A stretch of DNA of 64,000 nt from Collimonas sp. OK607 (GTDB lineage: Bacteria > Pseudomonadota > Gammaproteobacteria > Burkholderiales > Burkholderiaceae_D), in contig NZ_FOKF01000004.1 in the NCBI RefSeq assembly GCF_900111995.1, positions 1-64,000 on the forward strand, written 5' to 3'. Position 1 is the stretch's first letter. The number at the start of each line of letters is the position of its first letter. The notes beneath the pieces are model-generated. The model was given only the letters and a program-made list of their open reading frames with translations, was not told the DNA's origin and made no database searches. The translations under genes were made by a program, and so were the position numbers. Below, piece after piece: positions 32,468 through 42,359 of this stretch.

Positions 32468-35374
32468 ATGACAACCATGGCGTCGCGTGTACGCGTGACC
32501 CGCGAAGAGACGCAGGCGAAACTCGATTTGCGCAACGCGCAGTCGGCGCGCCACAAGGGTTCGCAAATCTACTGCACTGCAGAGCGGGTGGAAGAGAGCG
32601 CGCAGCGCTTTGCGTTGCGACCGTGCCTGTATTACGGCGACCAGACTTATACCTACGCGCAAATGAACGAAGAAGCCAATCGCATCGCGCATGCCGCGCA
32701 TGCCAATGGCGTGCGGCGCGGCGACGTGGTCGGTCTTTGCCTGGAAAACCGGCCTGGCTTTATTTTTGTCTGGCTCGGCCTGGCGAAGGTGGGCGCGACG
32801 GTTGCTTTCCTCAATACCAATGTGACCGGTAAAACCCTGGCGCACGCGCTGGCGGCGGCCAACGCGGACAAGGTGGTGGTCGGTGAGGAATGCCTGCAGA
32901 ATTTCGATTGCGCGGAACTGCGCGGCAAGGCGTCGTACTGGCTGTGGGCCGATACAGAGCGTCCGGCCGACAAGAAATTGAAATCGATCTGCGACTTTGA
33001 TCTCAGCGAACGGGCGCGCGAATGCCCGGTTTCGAATCCACCCGCACACTGGCGTGACGGTTTGGTGGCTGAGAATCCTGCGGTCTACATTTTTACATCC
33101 GGCACAACGGGTTTGCCGAAGGCAGCGATTGTCAGCCACGCGCGCTGGCTGATTACCGCCGACGTCATGCAAGTCACGATGGGCGCGACGCCGGCCGATT
33201 GTTTCTATTGTTTCCTGCCGCTTTATCATGGCGCGGCGTCGTTGTCGGCGGTGGCCACGGCGTTTGCTGCCGGCGCTAGCCTGGCATTGCGGCGAAAGTT
33301 CAGCCGGCGGGAATTCTGGAACGACGTACGTCGCTATCAGGTCAGCATTTGCCAGTATGTCGGAGAAATCTGCCGCTTTCTGCTGATCGAACCGGAGCGC
33401 GTCGATGACCGCTCGCACAGCTTGCGGAAAATGGTGGGCGCGGGGCTGTCGGCGGAAGTATGGCAAAAATTCGTGCAGCGTTTCGGCGACCTTGACATCT
33501 ACGAAGGCTGGGGCGCGACGGAAGCCAACACCAATACCATCAACGTCGACAATGAACTGGGTTCATGCGGCCGGGTGCCGTTCTGGGAAAAGACGAATTT
33601 GCGGATTGTCCGCTACGACGTCGAAAACGAAACTTATCCACGCGATGCCAACGGTTTTTATCTGCCTTGCGATGCGGATGAAGTCGGCGAAGCGATCGGC
33701 ATGGTGGTCGATATGCCGGATATCGTGGCCGGGCGTTTCGAAGGCTATACCTCTGCCGAAGCGACCGACAAGAAAATCTTGCGCAATGTGTTTGCGCCAG
33801 GCGACGCCTGGTGGGCATCCGGCGATCTGTTGCGCTGCGACCCTGAAGGCTACTGTTATTTTATCGACCGTATCGGCGACACTTACCGTTGGAACAGCGA
33901 AAATGTATCAACGGTTGAAGTCACGGACAACCTCAGTGATTTCCCCGGCATGGATACGCTCACCATTTACGGTGTGCAGGTACCCGGCCACGAAGGACGC
34001 GCTGGCATGGCCGCCATCGTCATGGGCGCCGGCCAGAGTTTCGATCCGCAGGCATTTTATGCGCTCAGCGCGGAGCGCCTGCCTCGCTATGCCGCGCCGC
34101 TGTTCGTACGGGTGAACGCCAGCGCCGACATGACCACGACGTTCAAGCTGCGCAAGGTGGATTTGCAGCGCGAAGGGTATGACGCAACCGTGATCGGCGA
34201 TCCGCTGTATGTGCGGGATGACCACGCGAAAACCTATGTCCCGCTGACGCCGGATGCGGTGGCGCGCGCACTTGGCTCTGGAGTCCAGGCCAAGGCCGCG
34301 AACGATGAACAGGGTGCAGCAGCCATACCGGCCACCGGCCGGATCCGGGCAAAGCTTGAATTTCCGTTTTCGCCGCCACTGGCGGATGGCTCGGTGGTCG
34401 CGGTTGCGCCTGGAATCTTGTGGGCGCGCATGCCGATGCCGATGCGGCTCGACCACATCAATGTCTATCTGTTACGCGATGTCGATGGCTGGGTGCTGGT
34501 GGATACCGGCCTCAACAGCGATGCCGTGCGTGAGTTGTGGGAAGTGATTTTCAGCCGGCACCTGGATGGCCTGCCGGTGAAGATGGTGTTGTGTACACAT
34601 TTCCACCTGGACCATGCGGGCGTGGCGCATTGGTTGACCGAGCGCTGCAATGTGCCGTTGTGCATGAGCCTGGGCGAATTCATGATGCTGCAGTTTGCGG
34701 CATCGCCGATGCCGGATCCGTTGCCGCCGGTGCAACAAGAGTTCTATACTCGCTCCGGCATGCCAGCCGATGCGCAAGAGCAGATGCTCAAGGGAATTCG
34801 CAGCCACCCCATGCTGGCGCCGCCGGTCAAGGCATTCCGCCGGATCCGGGATGGCGACCAGCTTCGTATCGGCGCGCGCCGCTGGCGGGTTGTAGTGGGA
34901 GAAGGACATTCACCCGAACATGCCTGCTTGTATAGTGCGGAAGACAAGATTCTGATTTCAGGCGATCAATTGCTGCCAGGAATCAGTTCCAATGTGTCGG
35001 TATCTTGCATCGAACCTGAAGCGAATCCATTGAAACTGTGGCTGGCATCGCTCGACCGCCTGGCTGCACTGGCACCGGACACGCTGGTATTGCCATCTCA
35101 TCAACAGGTGTTTCGCGGCTTGCATCCGCGGGTGCGGGAGTTGCACGCGCATCACGAGCAGCAATTCGATATGTTGCGTGAGATGTTTGTAGGCGACAAT
35201 ACCTATACGGCGTTCGATGCCATGCAAAAGATGTTTCCAAAGTTGCGTCATGCCACGGATTATATTCTGGCGTTGGGCGAGGCTATTGCGCATTTGTCAT
35301 GGCTGTGCGAGAACGGAGAACTGCGCAGAGAGTTGGGTAAGGATGGCCTGTACCGGTTTCATAAAGCGACATAG
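32468..35374 (+). CDS. Fusion: FATP-type acyl-CoA ligase + metallo-beta-lactamase hydrolase
   Basis: A single 968-residue open frame with two complete enzymes. Residues 1 to about 600 are an adenylate-forming ligase of the very-long-chain/FATP (FadD17, bile-acid CoA ligase) type: P-loop YIFTSGTTGLPKAA (207-220), YEGWGATEAN (345-354), SGDLL (451) and RYRW-like motif TYRWNSENVSTVEV (472-485), catalytic Lys region TTTFKLRK (around 560). After a 45-residue linker, residues about 645-960 form a metallo-beta-lactamase fold with every metal ligand: H711, H713, D715, H716, H814, D833, H878. ATG 32468 follows GGGAGAG. The ligase should make a steroid-CoA; the hydrolase may be an acyl-CoA thioesterase or act on conjugates. 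I know of no described enzyme of this architecture. Confidence 0.9.
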   Translation: MTTMASRVRVTREETQAKLDLRNAQSARHKGSQIYCTAERVEESAQRFALRPCLYYGDQTYTYAQMNEEANRIAHAAHANGVRRGDVVGLCLENRPGFIFVWLGLAKVGATVAFLNTNVTGKTLAHALAAANADKVVVGEECLQNFDCAELRGKASYWLWADTERPADKKLKSICDFDLSERARECPVSNPPAHWRDGLVAENPAVYIFTSGTTGLPKAAIVSHARWLITADVMQVTMGATPADCFYCFLPLYHGAASLSAVATAFAAGASLALRRKFSRREFWNDVRRYQVSICQYVGEICRFLLIEPERVDDRSHSLRKMVGAGLSAEVWQKFVQRFGDLDIYEGWGATEANTNTINVDNELGSCGRVPFWEKTNLRIVRYDVENETYPRDANGFYLPCDADEVGEAIGMVVDMPDIVAGRFEGYTSAEATDKKILRNVFAPGDAWWASGDLLRCDPEGYCYFIDRIGDTYRWNSENVSTVEVTDNLSDFPGMDTLTIYGVQVPGHEGRAGMAAIVMGAGQSFDPQAFYALSAERLPRYAAPLFVRVNASADMTTTFKLRKVDLQREGYDATVIGDPLYVRDDHAKTYVPLTPDAVARALGSGVQAKAANDEQGAAAIPATGRIRAKLEFPFSPPLADGSVVAVAPGILWARMPMPMRLDHINVYLLRDVDGWVLVDTGLNSDAVRELWEVIFSRHLDGLPVKMVLCTHFHLDHAGVAHWLTERCNVPLCMSLGEFMMLQFAASPMPDPLPPVQQEFYTRSGMPADAQEQMLKGIRSHPMLAPPVKAFRRIRDGDQLRIGARRWRVVVGEGHSPEHACLYSAEDKILISGDQLLPGISSNVSVSCIEPEANPLKLWLASLDRLAALAPDTLVLPSHQQVFRGLHPRVRELHAHHEQQFDMLREMFVGDNTYTAFDAMQKMFPKLRHATDYILALGEAIAHLSWLCENGELRRELGKDGLYRFHKAT

Positions 35375-35413
35375 GCAACATTAGCAACGTACGCGACATA
35401 AGCAACATAGAAC
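35369..35413 (+). repeat. Degenerate 9-bp tandem repeat, five units
   Basis: Units ACATAGGCA, ACATTAGCA, ACGTACGCG, ACATAAGCA and ACATAGAAC follow one another without gaps. The first contains the stop of the ligase fusion, and the array fills the spacer before the next acyl-CoA dehydrogenase gene. Confidence 0.75.
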
Positions 35414-35436
35414 AAGAGCAGCAGGAGACAAGATAA

Positions 35437-36624
35437 ATGAATGAAATAGAGTCCTGGCGCGAGGAAGTGCGCGCGTGGCTGGAACAGAATTGTCCGGCGT
35501 CGATGCGGTTGCCGATCGTGCCAGATGACATGGTCTGGGGCGGCAGCCAGGTGGAGTTCGGCAGCGCCGACCAGCGCGTCTGGTTCGAGCGCATGCGCGA
35601 CCGCGGCTGGTTTGCCCCGGACTGGCCGACAGCCTACGGCGGCGGCGGTTTGTCGCCCAGGCATGCACGCGTGCTGGAGCAGGAAATGCTGCGTCTCGGC
35701 TGTCGTCAGCCGCAATACAATCTCGGCATCTGGATGCTGGGGCCGGTGCTCCTGGAATATGGCAGCGAAGAACAAAAACAAACGCATCTGAAGCCGATGA
35801 TGCGCGGTACGGCACGCTGGTGCCAGGGTTTCAGCGAGCCGAACGCCGGCTCCGACTTGGCCAGCCTGAGAACCTCGGCGCGCCGCGAAGGCGATGAACT
35901 GATCATCAACGGTTCCAAGATATGGACATCCTACGGTGAAAAATCCGACTGGATGTATGCCTTGGTACGCACCGATCCCGCTGCCGCAATCAAGCAACAG
36001 GGCATCAGTTTCGTGCTGATCGACATGCACGCGCCCGGCGTCACCGTCAAGCCGATTGAATTGATCAGCGGGAAATCCAGTTTTTGCGAAGTTTTTTTCG
36101 ACGATGTCCGGGTGCCGGCAGGGAATGTCGTGGGGCCATGGAACGGCGGCTGGAGTGTTGCGAAAAAATTGCTGCAGCACGAACGCGCCGCGATGTCGAA
36201 ATTCAGCGAGGGCAGCGCGCCTTCGCATGACATCCTGCAAGTCGCAAGCGGCTATCTGTTCGACGATCAGGGACGTTGCACCGAGCCGGTGCTGCGTGAT
36301 CGTATGGCCGGCGTGTTGATGGATAGCCATGCGTTTGCCCTGACCCATCAGCGGGTCAAGGAAGAGGCGCTGGCGCGCATGGATGTCAGCGGACCGGTAT
36401 CGATCATGAAGCTGGTGATGACGGAACAGGAAGCTGCCAAATATGAATTGCTGATGCAGATCATGGGGCACCGCGCGTTAGGTTGGGAAGAGCAAGGATT
36501 CACTGCGCTGGAACATGATATCTGCCGTACCTGGCTGCTCTCGAAAACTTACGCGATCGCGGGCGGTTCCAGCGAGGTCCAGCTCAATATCATCGCCAAG
36601 CGCGTCCTGGGTCTACCTGCATAA
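35437..36624 (+). CDS. Acyl-CoA dehydrogenase, large/canonical subunit
   Basis: A 395-residue acyl-CoA dehydrogenase with GFSEPNAGSDLAS, NGSKIWTSYGEKSDWMY and the C-terminal YAIAGGSSEVQLNIIAKRVLG. It pairs with the degenerate paralogue encoded 8 bp downstream, giving the third heteromeric pair in this window. The position next to two CoA ligases suggests it begins beta-oxidation of the longer (C5) bile-acid side chain, comparable to FadE26/27 or FadE34. Start ATG 35437 follows GCAGGAGAC. Confidence 0.9.
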   Translation: MNEIESWREEVRAWLEQNCPASMRLPIVPDDMVWGGSQVEFGSADQRVWFERMRDRGWFAPDWPTAYGGGGLSPRHARVLEQEMLRLGCRQPQYNLGIWMLGPVLLEYGSEEQKQTHLKPMMRGTARWCQGFSEPNAGSDLASLRTSARREGDELIINGSKIWTSYGEKSDWMYALVRTDPAAAIKQQGISFVLIDMHAPGVTVKPIELISGKSSFCEVFFDDVRVPAGNVVGPWNGGWSVAKKLLQHERAAMSKFSEGSAPSHDILQVASGYLFDDQGRCTEPVLRDRMAGVLMDSHAFALTHQRVKEEALARMDVSGPVSIMKLVMTEQEAAKYELLMQIMGHRALGWEEQGFTALEHDICRTWLLSKTYAIAGGSSEVQLNIIAKRVLGLPA

Positions 36625-36632
36625 GGAAAAAA

Positions 36633-37793
36633 ATGAGCATGTTATTAAACGATGAGCAGCGTCAGCTGCGCGACAGCGCGCGCGACTTTCTGTCGGAACA
36701 GGCGCCTGTGGGTGCCTTGCGTCATGTGCGCGATGCCGGTCCGGCCGGATTCCCTCGTGGTTATGACCCGGCGTTGTGGCTGCAGGTGGTGGAGATGGGC
36801 TGGCCGGCAATGATTTTCCCTGAGCAGTACGATGGACTGGACTTCGGTTACAAAGGCTTGGGGGCTGTATTTGAACAAGCGGGCCGCACCTTGGCAGCGT
36901 TGCCTTTGCTGCCGTCGGTAGTGTTATGCGGCGAAATTCTGATGCGTGCGGGTAATGAAGCGCAACGCCAGTCGTGGTTGCCGCGGATTGCGGCGGGCGA
37001 GGCTTTCATGGCGCTGGCGCTGGAGGAGGGCGGTCGTCACGATCCTGCTTCGGTGACCACCACGGCACGCCGCAATGACAGTGGCGACGGCTGGGTCATC
37101 GACGGCGCCAAGAGCTTTGTGCTGGACGGCCATATTGCCGACGCGCTGATCGTGGTGGCGCGTATAGCGGACCAACAGAACCAGCCAGAGCGGATGGGGC
37201 TGTTCCTGGTCGATCCGGAACTTCCCGGTGTGGAAGTGTTGCGCACCTATATGGTGGATAGCCGTAATGCGGCGCAGCTGCGCTTGAACCAGGTCAAGCT
37301 GGATTCACAAGCGCTGCTGGGTAGCGTGGATAACGCTTTCCCGGTGCTGGATGCAGCATTGGACCGCGCCCGAATCTGCCTGGCGGCGGAAGCGCTGGGC
37401 ATCATCGATGAAAGTTTTGAGCGCACGCTAGCGTACCTGAAAGAACGGGTTCAGTTCGATGTGGCGATCGGTTCATTCCAGGCGCTGCAACATCGGGCCG
37501 CGCGTCTGTATTCTGAAATAGAAATGCTGCGCAGCTGTGTTGCTGCGGCGCTGGACGCTATTGATAGCAATAGCGAAAGCAGCGATGTGGCTGTTCTGGC
37601 GAGCCTGGCTAAGGCGAAGTCAGCCGATCTGGGCGAGAAAATGCTGAATGAAGCGGTGCAGTTGCATGGCGGCATAGGCGTCACCGATGAACTTGATATA
37701 GGACTGTTTCTTAAGCGTGTCCGCACCATCCAGCAAACGCTGGGCGACGGTATATTTCACCGTGAGCGCTACGCGCGGCTCAAGGGTTTTTAG
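36633..37793 (+). CDS. Acyl-CoA dehydrogenase, small/degenerate subunit
   Basis: A 386-residue partner-type acyl-CoA dehydrogenase: the beta-domain motif is degraded (ALALEEGGRHDPAS), whereas the C-terminal YLKERVQFDVAIGSFQALQHRAARLYSE and QLHGGIGVTDELDIGLFLKR are kept. It starts 8 bp after the canonical subunit's stop, with AAGGA upstream. It should complete the shared FAD sites of a heterotetramer. Confidence 0.9.
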   Translation: MSMLLNDEQRQLRDSARDFLSEQAPVGALRHVRDAGPAGFPRGYDPALWLQVVEMGWPAMIFPEQYDGLDFGYKGLGAVFEQAGRTLAALPLLPSVVLCGEILMRAGNEAQRQSWLPRIAAGEAFMALALEEGGRHDPASVTTTARRNDSGDGWVIDGAKSFVLDGHIADALIVVARIADQQNQPERMGLFLVDPELPGVEVLRTYMVDSRNAAQLRLNQVKLDSQALLGSVDNAFPVLDAALDRARICLAAEALGIIDESFERTLAYLKERVQFDVAIGSFQALQHRAARLYSEIEMLRSCVAAALDAIDSNSESSDVAVLASLAKAKSADLGEKMLNEAVQLHGGIGVTDELDIGLFLKRVRTIQQTLGDGIFHRERYARLKGF

Positions 37794-37822
37794 GCGAAAA
37801 TCGTAGAGAGCAGGCATAACTT

Positions 37823-39532
37823 ATGGCAAACGATGTGGCAACCATGATCAGCATTTCCGAAAGAGTAGCATTGAACCAGGCGCAGCTGACCGCGCCCGGT
37901 GCGCCATTCGAACTGGCACAGGATGCCGGTGTTTCTTATTATCGCCATGCCCCCGATATTCTGGCGGACATGATCGCCGGCGCACGCAGCCACGGCAACA
38001 AGGAATTCATGGTGTATCGCGGCGATCGCTGGACGTTCGATCGTTTCTTCGCCGCCGCCGATGCACTCGCGACGCAAATGCAGCGGCGTCTGGGCGTCCG
38101 CGCCGGCGACACCGTGGCGATCGCCATGCGCAATCGTCCTGAATGGGGTGTAGCCTTCGTCGCCGCAACCATGCTCGGTGCTGTTCCTGCACCCCTGAAC
38201 AGCCTCGGTTTGCGCGACGAACTGCTGCAGGCGCTGACTTTGGTAACGCCGAAGGTTTTATTGTGCGACGCCGAGCGTTTCGCCCACGTGGGCCAGGATC
38301 TCGCGGCGTTGGGTTGCACTGCCGTGGTGGTGGCGGCGGATCCGGCCGTGCTCAATAGCGCGGTGCTGGCGTTCGACGACATGCTGGCCGCTGGCGGTGC
38401 GCCGCTTGCGTCACCCGGTGTGACGGCTGGCGATCCGGCCCTGATCCTGTTTACTTCTGGCGCCACCAGCCACGCCAAGGCGGTACTGTCGACGCAGCGT
38501 GCAGTGTGCCAGGCATTGCAAAACATTAATTACATCGGCATGCTGGCGGCGATGAGCTCGCCTGATACGGTGGCAAAGATCATGCAGCGCGGACATCCGC
38601 CGACTACGCTCACCGCAGTGCCTTTGTTCCACGTGAGCGGCTTGCATGCACAGTTCCTGAGTTCGCTGATCAATGGCCGGCGGCTGGTGTTTACGCATCG
38701 CTGGAATGTGTCGGAAGCGCTGGAAATGATCCGCGCGGAACGCATTACCCAGTTTAACGGTGCGCCGTCGATGGTGATGCAGCTGATGGCGGGGGTGATG
38801 GCCGGCGATGCGGACGCCTCCAGTAGCCTGGGCGGGATCGGCTTCGGCGGTGCCGGATTGCCGCAACGCCTGATCGACGATTTGCTGAAATACCGTACCA
38901 ACGTCATGGCAGGAATCGGTTTTGGCCTGACTGAAACCAACGGCGTCGGCGCCGCCTCTTCCGGCGAACTGTTTCATTACAAGCCACGCAGCGCCGGGCT
39001 GTTGTCGCCGATCGTCGAAGCCATGATCCTCGACGAAACAGACAATCCTGCGCCGGCCGGACAAACCGGCGAGATCTGCCTGCGCGGCGTGACCCTGATG
39101 CAAGGCTATTTGCACAATCCGCAAGCCACTGAAGACGCGATGCAAGACGGCTGGTTCCGTACCGGCGACGTCGGCTATCTGGATCAGGAAGGCTTTTTGT
39201 GCGTGGTCGACCGCATCAAGGATGTGATCAACCGCAACGGCGAAAAAATATCTTCCGCTGAAATTGAATCCTGCCTGCTATCGCATGCGCATGTCATGGA
39301 AGCGGCGGTGTTCGCAGCGCCCGACGACATGACAGGGGAAAAGGTGGTGGCGGTAGTGGTGGCGAAGCCCGGGGCGATGCTCACGACGGAGGATGTCCAG
39401 GCGCACGTGGCAGCGCGTTTGGCGGCTTACAAGGTGCCGGCACAGATCTACGTCAGAAGCGAAGTGTTGCCGCGTAATCCGGTGGGGAAATTATTGAAGC
39501 CGGTATTGAGGACGATGTACACGGGGAAGTAA
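37823..39532 (+). CDS. Steroid acyl-CoA synthetase (AMP-forming)
   Basis: A 569-residue adenylate-forming ligase of the fatty-acyl-CoA synthetase class: P-loop LFTSGATSHAK, GFGLTETNGVGA, TGDVGYLDQEGFLCVVDRIKD and the C-terminal PRNPVGKLLKPVLR with the catalytic Lys. The Lys in the P-loop is preceded by SHA, unlike the usual GxPK. In this operon it probably activates the carboxyl of a bile acid (C24) or of the C22 acid after the aldehyde step. It is the last gene before a strong terminator. The FadD3-like ligase at 51105 is a different subfamily. Confidence 0.9.
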   Translation: MANDVATMISISERVALNQAQLTAPGAPFELAQDAGVSYYRHAPDILADMIAGARSHGNKEFMVYRGDRWTFDRFFAAADALATQMQRRLGVRAGDTVAIAMRNRPEWGVAFVAATMLGAVPAPLNSLGLRDELLQALTLVTPKVLLCDAERFAHVGQDLAALGCTAVVVAADPAVLNSAVLAFDDMLAAGGAPLASPGVTAGDPALILFTSGATSHAKAVLSTQRAVCQALQNINYIGMLAAMSSPDTVAKIMQRGHPPTTLTAVPLFHVSGLHAQFLSSLINGRRLVFTHRWNVSEALEMIRAERITQFNGAPSMVMQLMAGVMAGDADASSSLGGIGFGGAGLPQRLIDDLLKYRTNVMAGIGFGLTETNGVGAASSGELFHYKPRSAGLLSPIVEAMILDETDNPAPAGQTGEICLRGVTLMQGYLHNPQATEDAMQDGWFRTGDVGYLDQEGFLCVVDRIKDVINRNGEKISSAEIESCLLSHAHVMEAAVFAAPDDMTGEKVVAVVVAKPGAMLTTEDVQAHVAARLAAYKVPAQIYVRSEVLPRNPVGKLLKPVLRTMYTGK

Positions 39533-39556
39533 GTTGAACAAATGACTAGAACAAGA

Positions 39557-39593
39557 AATGCCGTTCAGTATTGCACTGAACGGCATTTTTTTT
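39557..39593. terminator. Strong intrinsic terminator between convergent operons
   Basis: AATGCCGTTCAGT (39557-39569) pairs with ACTGAACGGCATT (39575-39587), loop attgc, followed by six more T residues. The A-run on the other side allows termination of the minus-strand hsaF operon too. Confidence 0.93.
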
Positions 39594-39607
39594 GCTACAC
39601 GGGTTTG

Positions 39608-40630
39608 TTATCCCCTGGCGCGAGCCATGGTGATGGCGGTATCTTCGATCATGTCTTCCTGGCCGCCAACCATGCCGCGTCTGCCGAGCTCAAGCAAGAT
39701 GTCGCGTGCAGGAACGCCGTACTTCTTTTCTGCGCGTTTGGCAAACAGCAGGAAGCTGGAATACACGCCGGCGTAGCCCAGCGTGAGCGAATCGCGGTCG
39801 ATCCGGATCGGATGATCCATCAGCGGCACCACGATATCTTCGGCGACGTCGGAAATGCGGAACACGTCGACGCCGGTCTCAATCCCCATCCGGTTGCATA
39901 CCGCAATAAACACTTCCATCGGCGTATTGCCTGCGCCAGCGCCGAGGCCGGCAGCTGCGGCGTCGATGCGGGTCGCGCCGGCTTCCACCGCAACGATGGA
40001 ATTGGCGATGCCCATGGCCAGGTTGTGATGGCCGTGGAAGCCCAGTTCGGTTGCCGGATCCAGCACTTCGCGCACCGCGCTCAAGCGCTCACGCACGTCG
40101 TCAGGCAGCATGTAGCCGGCCGAATCGGTGACATAAATGCAATTGGCGCCGTAGCTTTCCATCAGCTTGGCCTGTTTCGCCAGGCCTTGCGGCGATTGCA
40201 TGTGCGCCATCATCAGGAAACCGACCGTATCCAGGCCGAGCTTGCGCGCCAGGCCGATATGCTGTTCGGAGACGTCCGCTTCGGTGCAGTGCGTGGCGAC
40301 CCGTATCGTCGACACCCCCAGGTCCATCGCCATGCGCAGGTGATCTACCGTGCCGATGCCCGGAATCAGCAGCGCCGAGACCTTGGCCTGCTTCATCAGA
40401 GGCACCACTGCCGACAGATACTCTTCGTCGCTATGCGCCGGGAAGCCGTAATTTACCGAAGAACCGCCTAAACCGTCGCCGTGGGTCACTTCGATCAGCG
40501 GCACGCCTGCATTGTCCAGCCCGCACGCTACCGCCTTCATTTGCTCCAATGTCATTTGATGGCGTTTGGGATGCATGCCATCACGCAGCGTCATGTCGTG
40601 GACGGTGATTTTTTTACCAGTCAGATTCAT
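39608..40630 (-). CDS. hsaF: 4-hydroxy-2-oxovalerate/oxohexanoate aldolase
   Basis: A 340-residue metal-dependent class II aldolase of the DmpG/BphI/HsaF family, which splits 4-hydroxy-2-oxo acids to pyruvate and an aldehyde. The active site reads TLRDGMH with R16, D17 and H20, and the metal pair H199-x-H201 (FHGHHN) is in place. It channels the aldehyde to the dehydrogenase encoded just upstream on the same strand (12 bp). Equivalent to tesG of Comamonas. Last gene of the minus-strand hsaBDEGF operon. Confidence 0.96.
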   Translation of the reverse strand: MNLTGKKITVHDMTLRDGMHPKRHQMTLEQMKAVACGLDNAGVPLIEVTHGDGLGGSSVNYGFPAHSDEEYLSAVVPLMKQAKVSALLIPGIGTVDHLRMAMDLGVSTIRVATHCTEADVSEQHIGLARKLGLDTVGFLMMAHMQSPQGLAKQAKLMESYGANCIYVTDSAGYMLPDDVRERLSAVREVLDPATELGFHGHHNLAMGIANSIVAVEAGATRIDAAAAGLGAGAGNTPMEVFIAVCNRMGIETGVDVFRISDVAEDIVVPLMDHPIRIDRDSLTLGYAGVYSSFLLFAKRAEKKYGVPARDILLELGRRGMVGGQEDMIEDTAITMARARG

Positions 40631-40642
40631 ATTTTTCCTTGC

Positions 40643-41527
40643 TTAGTAGGCGAGCATGCGTTCGGCGAACAGTTCCGCCGTGCGGGCCGCGGAGGCGGTC
40701 ATGATGTCCAGGTTGCCGGCGTAGGTCGGCAGGTAATCGCCGAGGCCCGCGACTTCGAGATAAATCGACACACGTTTGCCATCGAATACCGGACCATTGA
40801 CCAGGCGATAGCCGGGAACATATTTTTGTACTTCAGCAATCATGGCGTGCACCGAGGCAGTGATCGCTGCTTCATCCGGCGTATCTTCGGTGAGGCAGTG
40901 GATTGTGTCGCGCATGATGAGCGGTGGCTCGGCCGGATTGATGACGATGATGGCCTTGCCCTTTTTGGCGCCGCCGACCCGTTCGACTGCGCCGGCAGTG
41001 GTGCGGGTGAATTCATCGATATTCTTGCGGGTGCCGGGGCCGACCGAACGGCTGGATACGGTGGCGACGATTTCTCCATACGCCACTGGCTGAACCCGCG
41101 AGACCGCGGCCACCATAGGAATCGTAGCCTGACCGCCACAGGTGACCATGTTGACGTTCAGCGCCTTGGTGTCGAGCAGCGATTGCAGGTTGACCGGGGG
41201 TACGCAGAACGGGCCGATGGCAGCGGGAGTGAGGTCGATCATCAAGACTCCCAGTGCATTCAGCTTGGCCGAATTTTCCGCATGCACGTAGGCGCTAGTG
41301 GCGTCGAACGCAATCCGGATACCGTCGGCGGCGACATGCGGCAGCAAGCCGTCGACGCCATCCGAGGTGGTTTTCAATCCCATTTGCGCGGCACGCTGCA
41401 AGCCTTCCGAGGTGGCGTCGATACCGACCATCCACACCGGTTCCAGCAACGGGCTACGCTTCAGTTTGTAAAGGAGATCGGTGCCGATATTGCCGGGGCC
41501 GATCAAGGCACATTTAATTTTATCCAT
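40643..41527 (-). CDS. hsaG: Acetaldehyde/propionaldehyde dehydrogenase (acylating)
   Basis: A 294-residue CoA-acylating aldehyde dehydrogenase of the DmpF/HsaG family: NAD loop GPGNIG (10-15) and catalytic C130 in VTCGGQA. It works as a channelled complex with the aldolase HsaF, giving propionyl-CoA or acetyl-CoA. The start is ATG 41527 (AGGAAAATCC before it); the open frame extends 72 bases upstream into hsaE but that stretch is not conserved-looking. Equivalent to tesF. Confidence 0.96.
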   Translation of the reverse strand: MDKIKCALIGPGNIGTDLLYKLKRSPLLEPVWMVGIDATSEGLQRAAQMGLKTTSDGVDGLLPHVAADGIRIAFDATSAYVHAENSAKLNALGVLMIDLTPAAIGPFCVPPVNLQSLLDTKALNVNMVTCGGQATIPMVAAVSRVQPVAYGEIVATVSSRSVGPGTRKNIDEFTRTTAGAVERVGGAKKGKAIIVINPAEPPLIMRDTIHCLTEDTPDEAAITASVHAMIAEVQKYVPGYRLVNGPVFDGKRVSIYLEVAGLGDYLPTYAGNLDIMTASAARTAELFAERMLAY

Positions 41528-41558
41528 GGATTTTCCTGGGTTTCTGTTTTTGACAAAT

Positions 41559-42359
41559 TTAGTCGGCAAACTTGATGGCGCATCCGCCCAAGCCGCCAAT
41601 TTGCATCGTGAAATGATCGCCGGCCTTGACCGGAATCAGTGCCGCAAGCGAGCCGGAAAGTATCAGTTCGCCCTTGCGGAATGGAATGCCGAAACGGCCC
41701 AGCGTATTGGCCAGCCACGCCACTGCCTCGGCAGGATGGCCCTGTACGGCAGCGCCTTTTCCGCTGCATGCCAGTTTCTCGTTGCAATACAGGTCCATGT
41801 GCAATGCCGCCAGGTCCAGGCCGCGCGGGTCGGTGCGTTGCGCGCCAATCACGAATACGCCGCACGAAGCGTTGTCGGCCACGGTGTCCTGGATGCGGAT
41901 TTCCCAGTTGCGAATCCGCGAATCGACGATTTCAAAGCACGGGGCAAGCCAGTCGGTGGCATCAAGCACATCTTCACGGGTCAGATTGGTGCCGTGCAAA
42001 TCCTGTTTCAGCATGAAGGCGATTTCGCCTTCAGCGCGAGGCTGGATCAGGCCAACCTGCTGCATGCTGATGGTGGCGCCGTCAGGGAAATGCATGGCAT
42101 CGGTAAGGAAGCCGAAATCCGGCTGATGCACATTGAGCATTTCTTGCACCGGCTTGGAGGTAACCCCGATTTTCTTGCCGACCACGGTTTCTCCGGCTGC
42201 CTGGCGCAGTTGCAGCGTGTGCAGCGAAATCTGGTAGGCATCGTCGATCGTCATGTCGGCATAACGCGCCGTCAGCGGATCGCGCGTGCTGCGTTCGCGC
42301 ATTGCCTGGAACAATTCGTCGCCCAGCGCTTCGATAAGTTCGCGGTTCATCGCTATCAT
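41559..42359 (-). CDS. hsaE: 2-hydroxypenta/hexa-2,4-dienoate hydratase
   Basis: A 266-residue member of the MhpD/HsaE hydratase family, adding water to the 2-hydroxydienoate released by HsaD. Typical phrases are [32 protein letters not shown] with the metal-binding glutamates, and [14 protein letters not shown] 42359 overlaps the hsaD stop (ATGATAG), suggesting coupling; ATG 42350 is the alternative. Equivalent to tesE. Confidence 0.95.
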   Translation of the reverse strand: MIAMNRELIEALGDELFQAMRERSTRDPLTARYADMTIDDAYQISLHTLQLRQAAGETVVGKKIGVTSKPVQEMLNVHQPDFGFLTDAMHFPDGATISMQQVGLIQPRAEGEIAFMLKQDLHGTNLTREDVLDATDWLAPCFEIVDSRIRNWEIRIQDTVADNASCGVFVIGAQRTDPRGLDLAALHMDLYCNEKLACSGKGAAVQGHPAEAVAWLANTLGRFGIPFRKGELILSGSLAALIPVKAGDHFTMQIGGLGGCAIKFAD

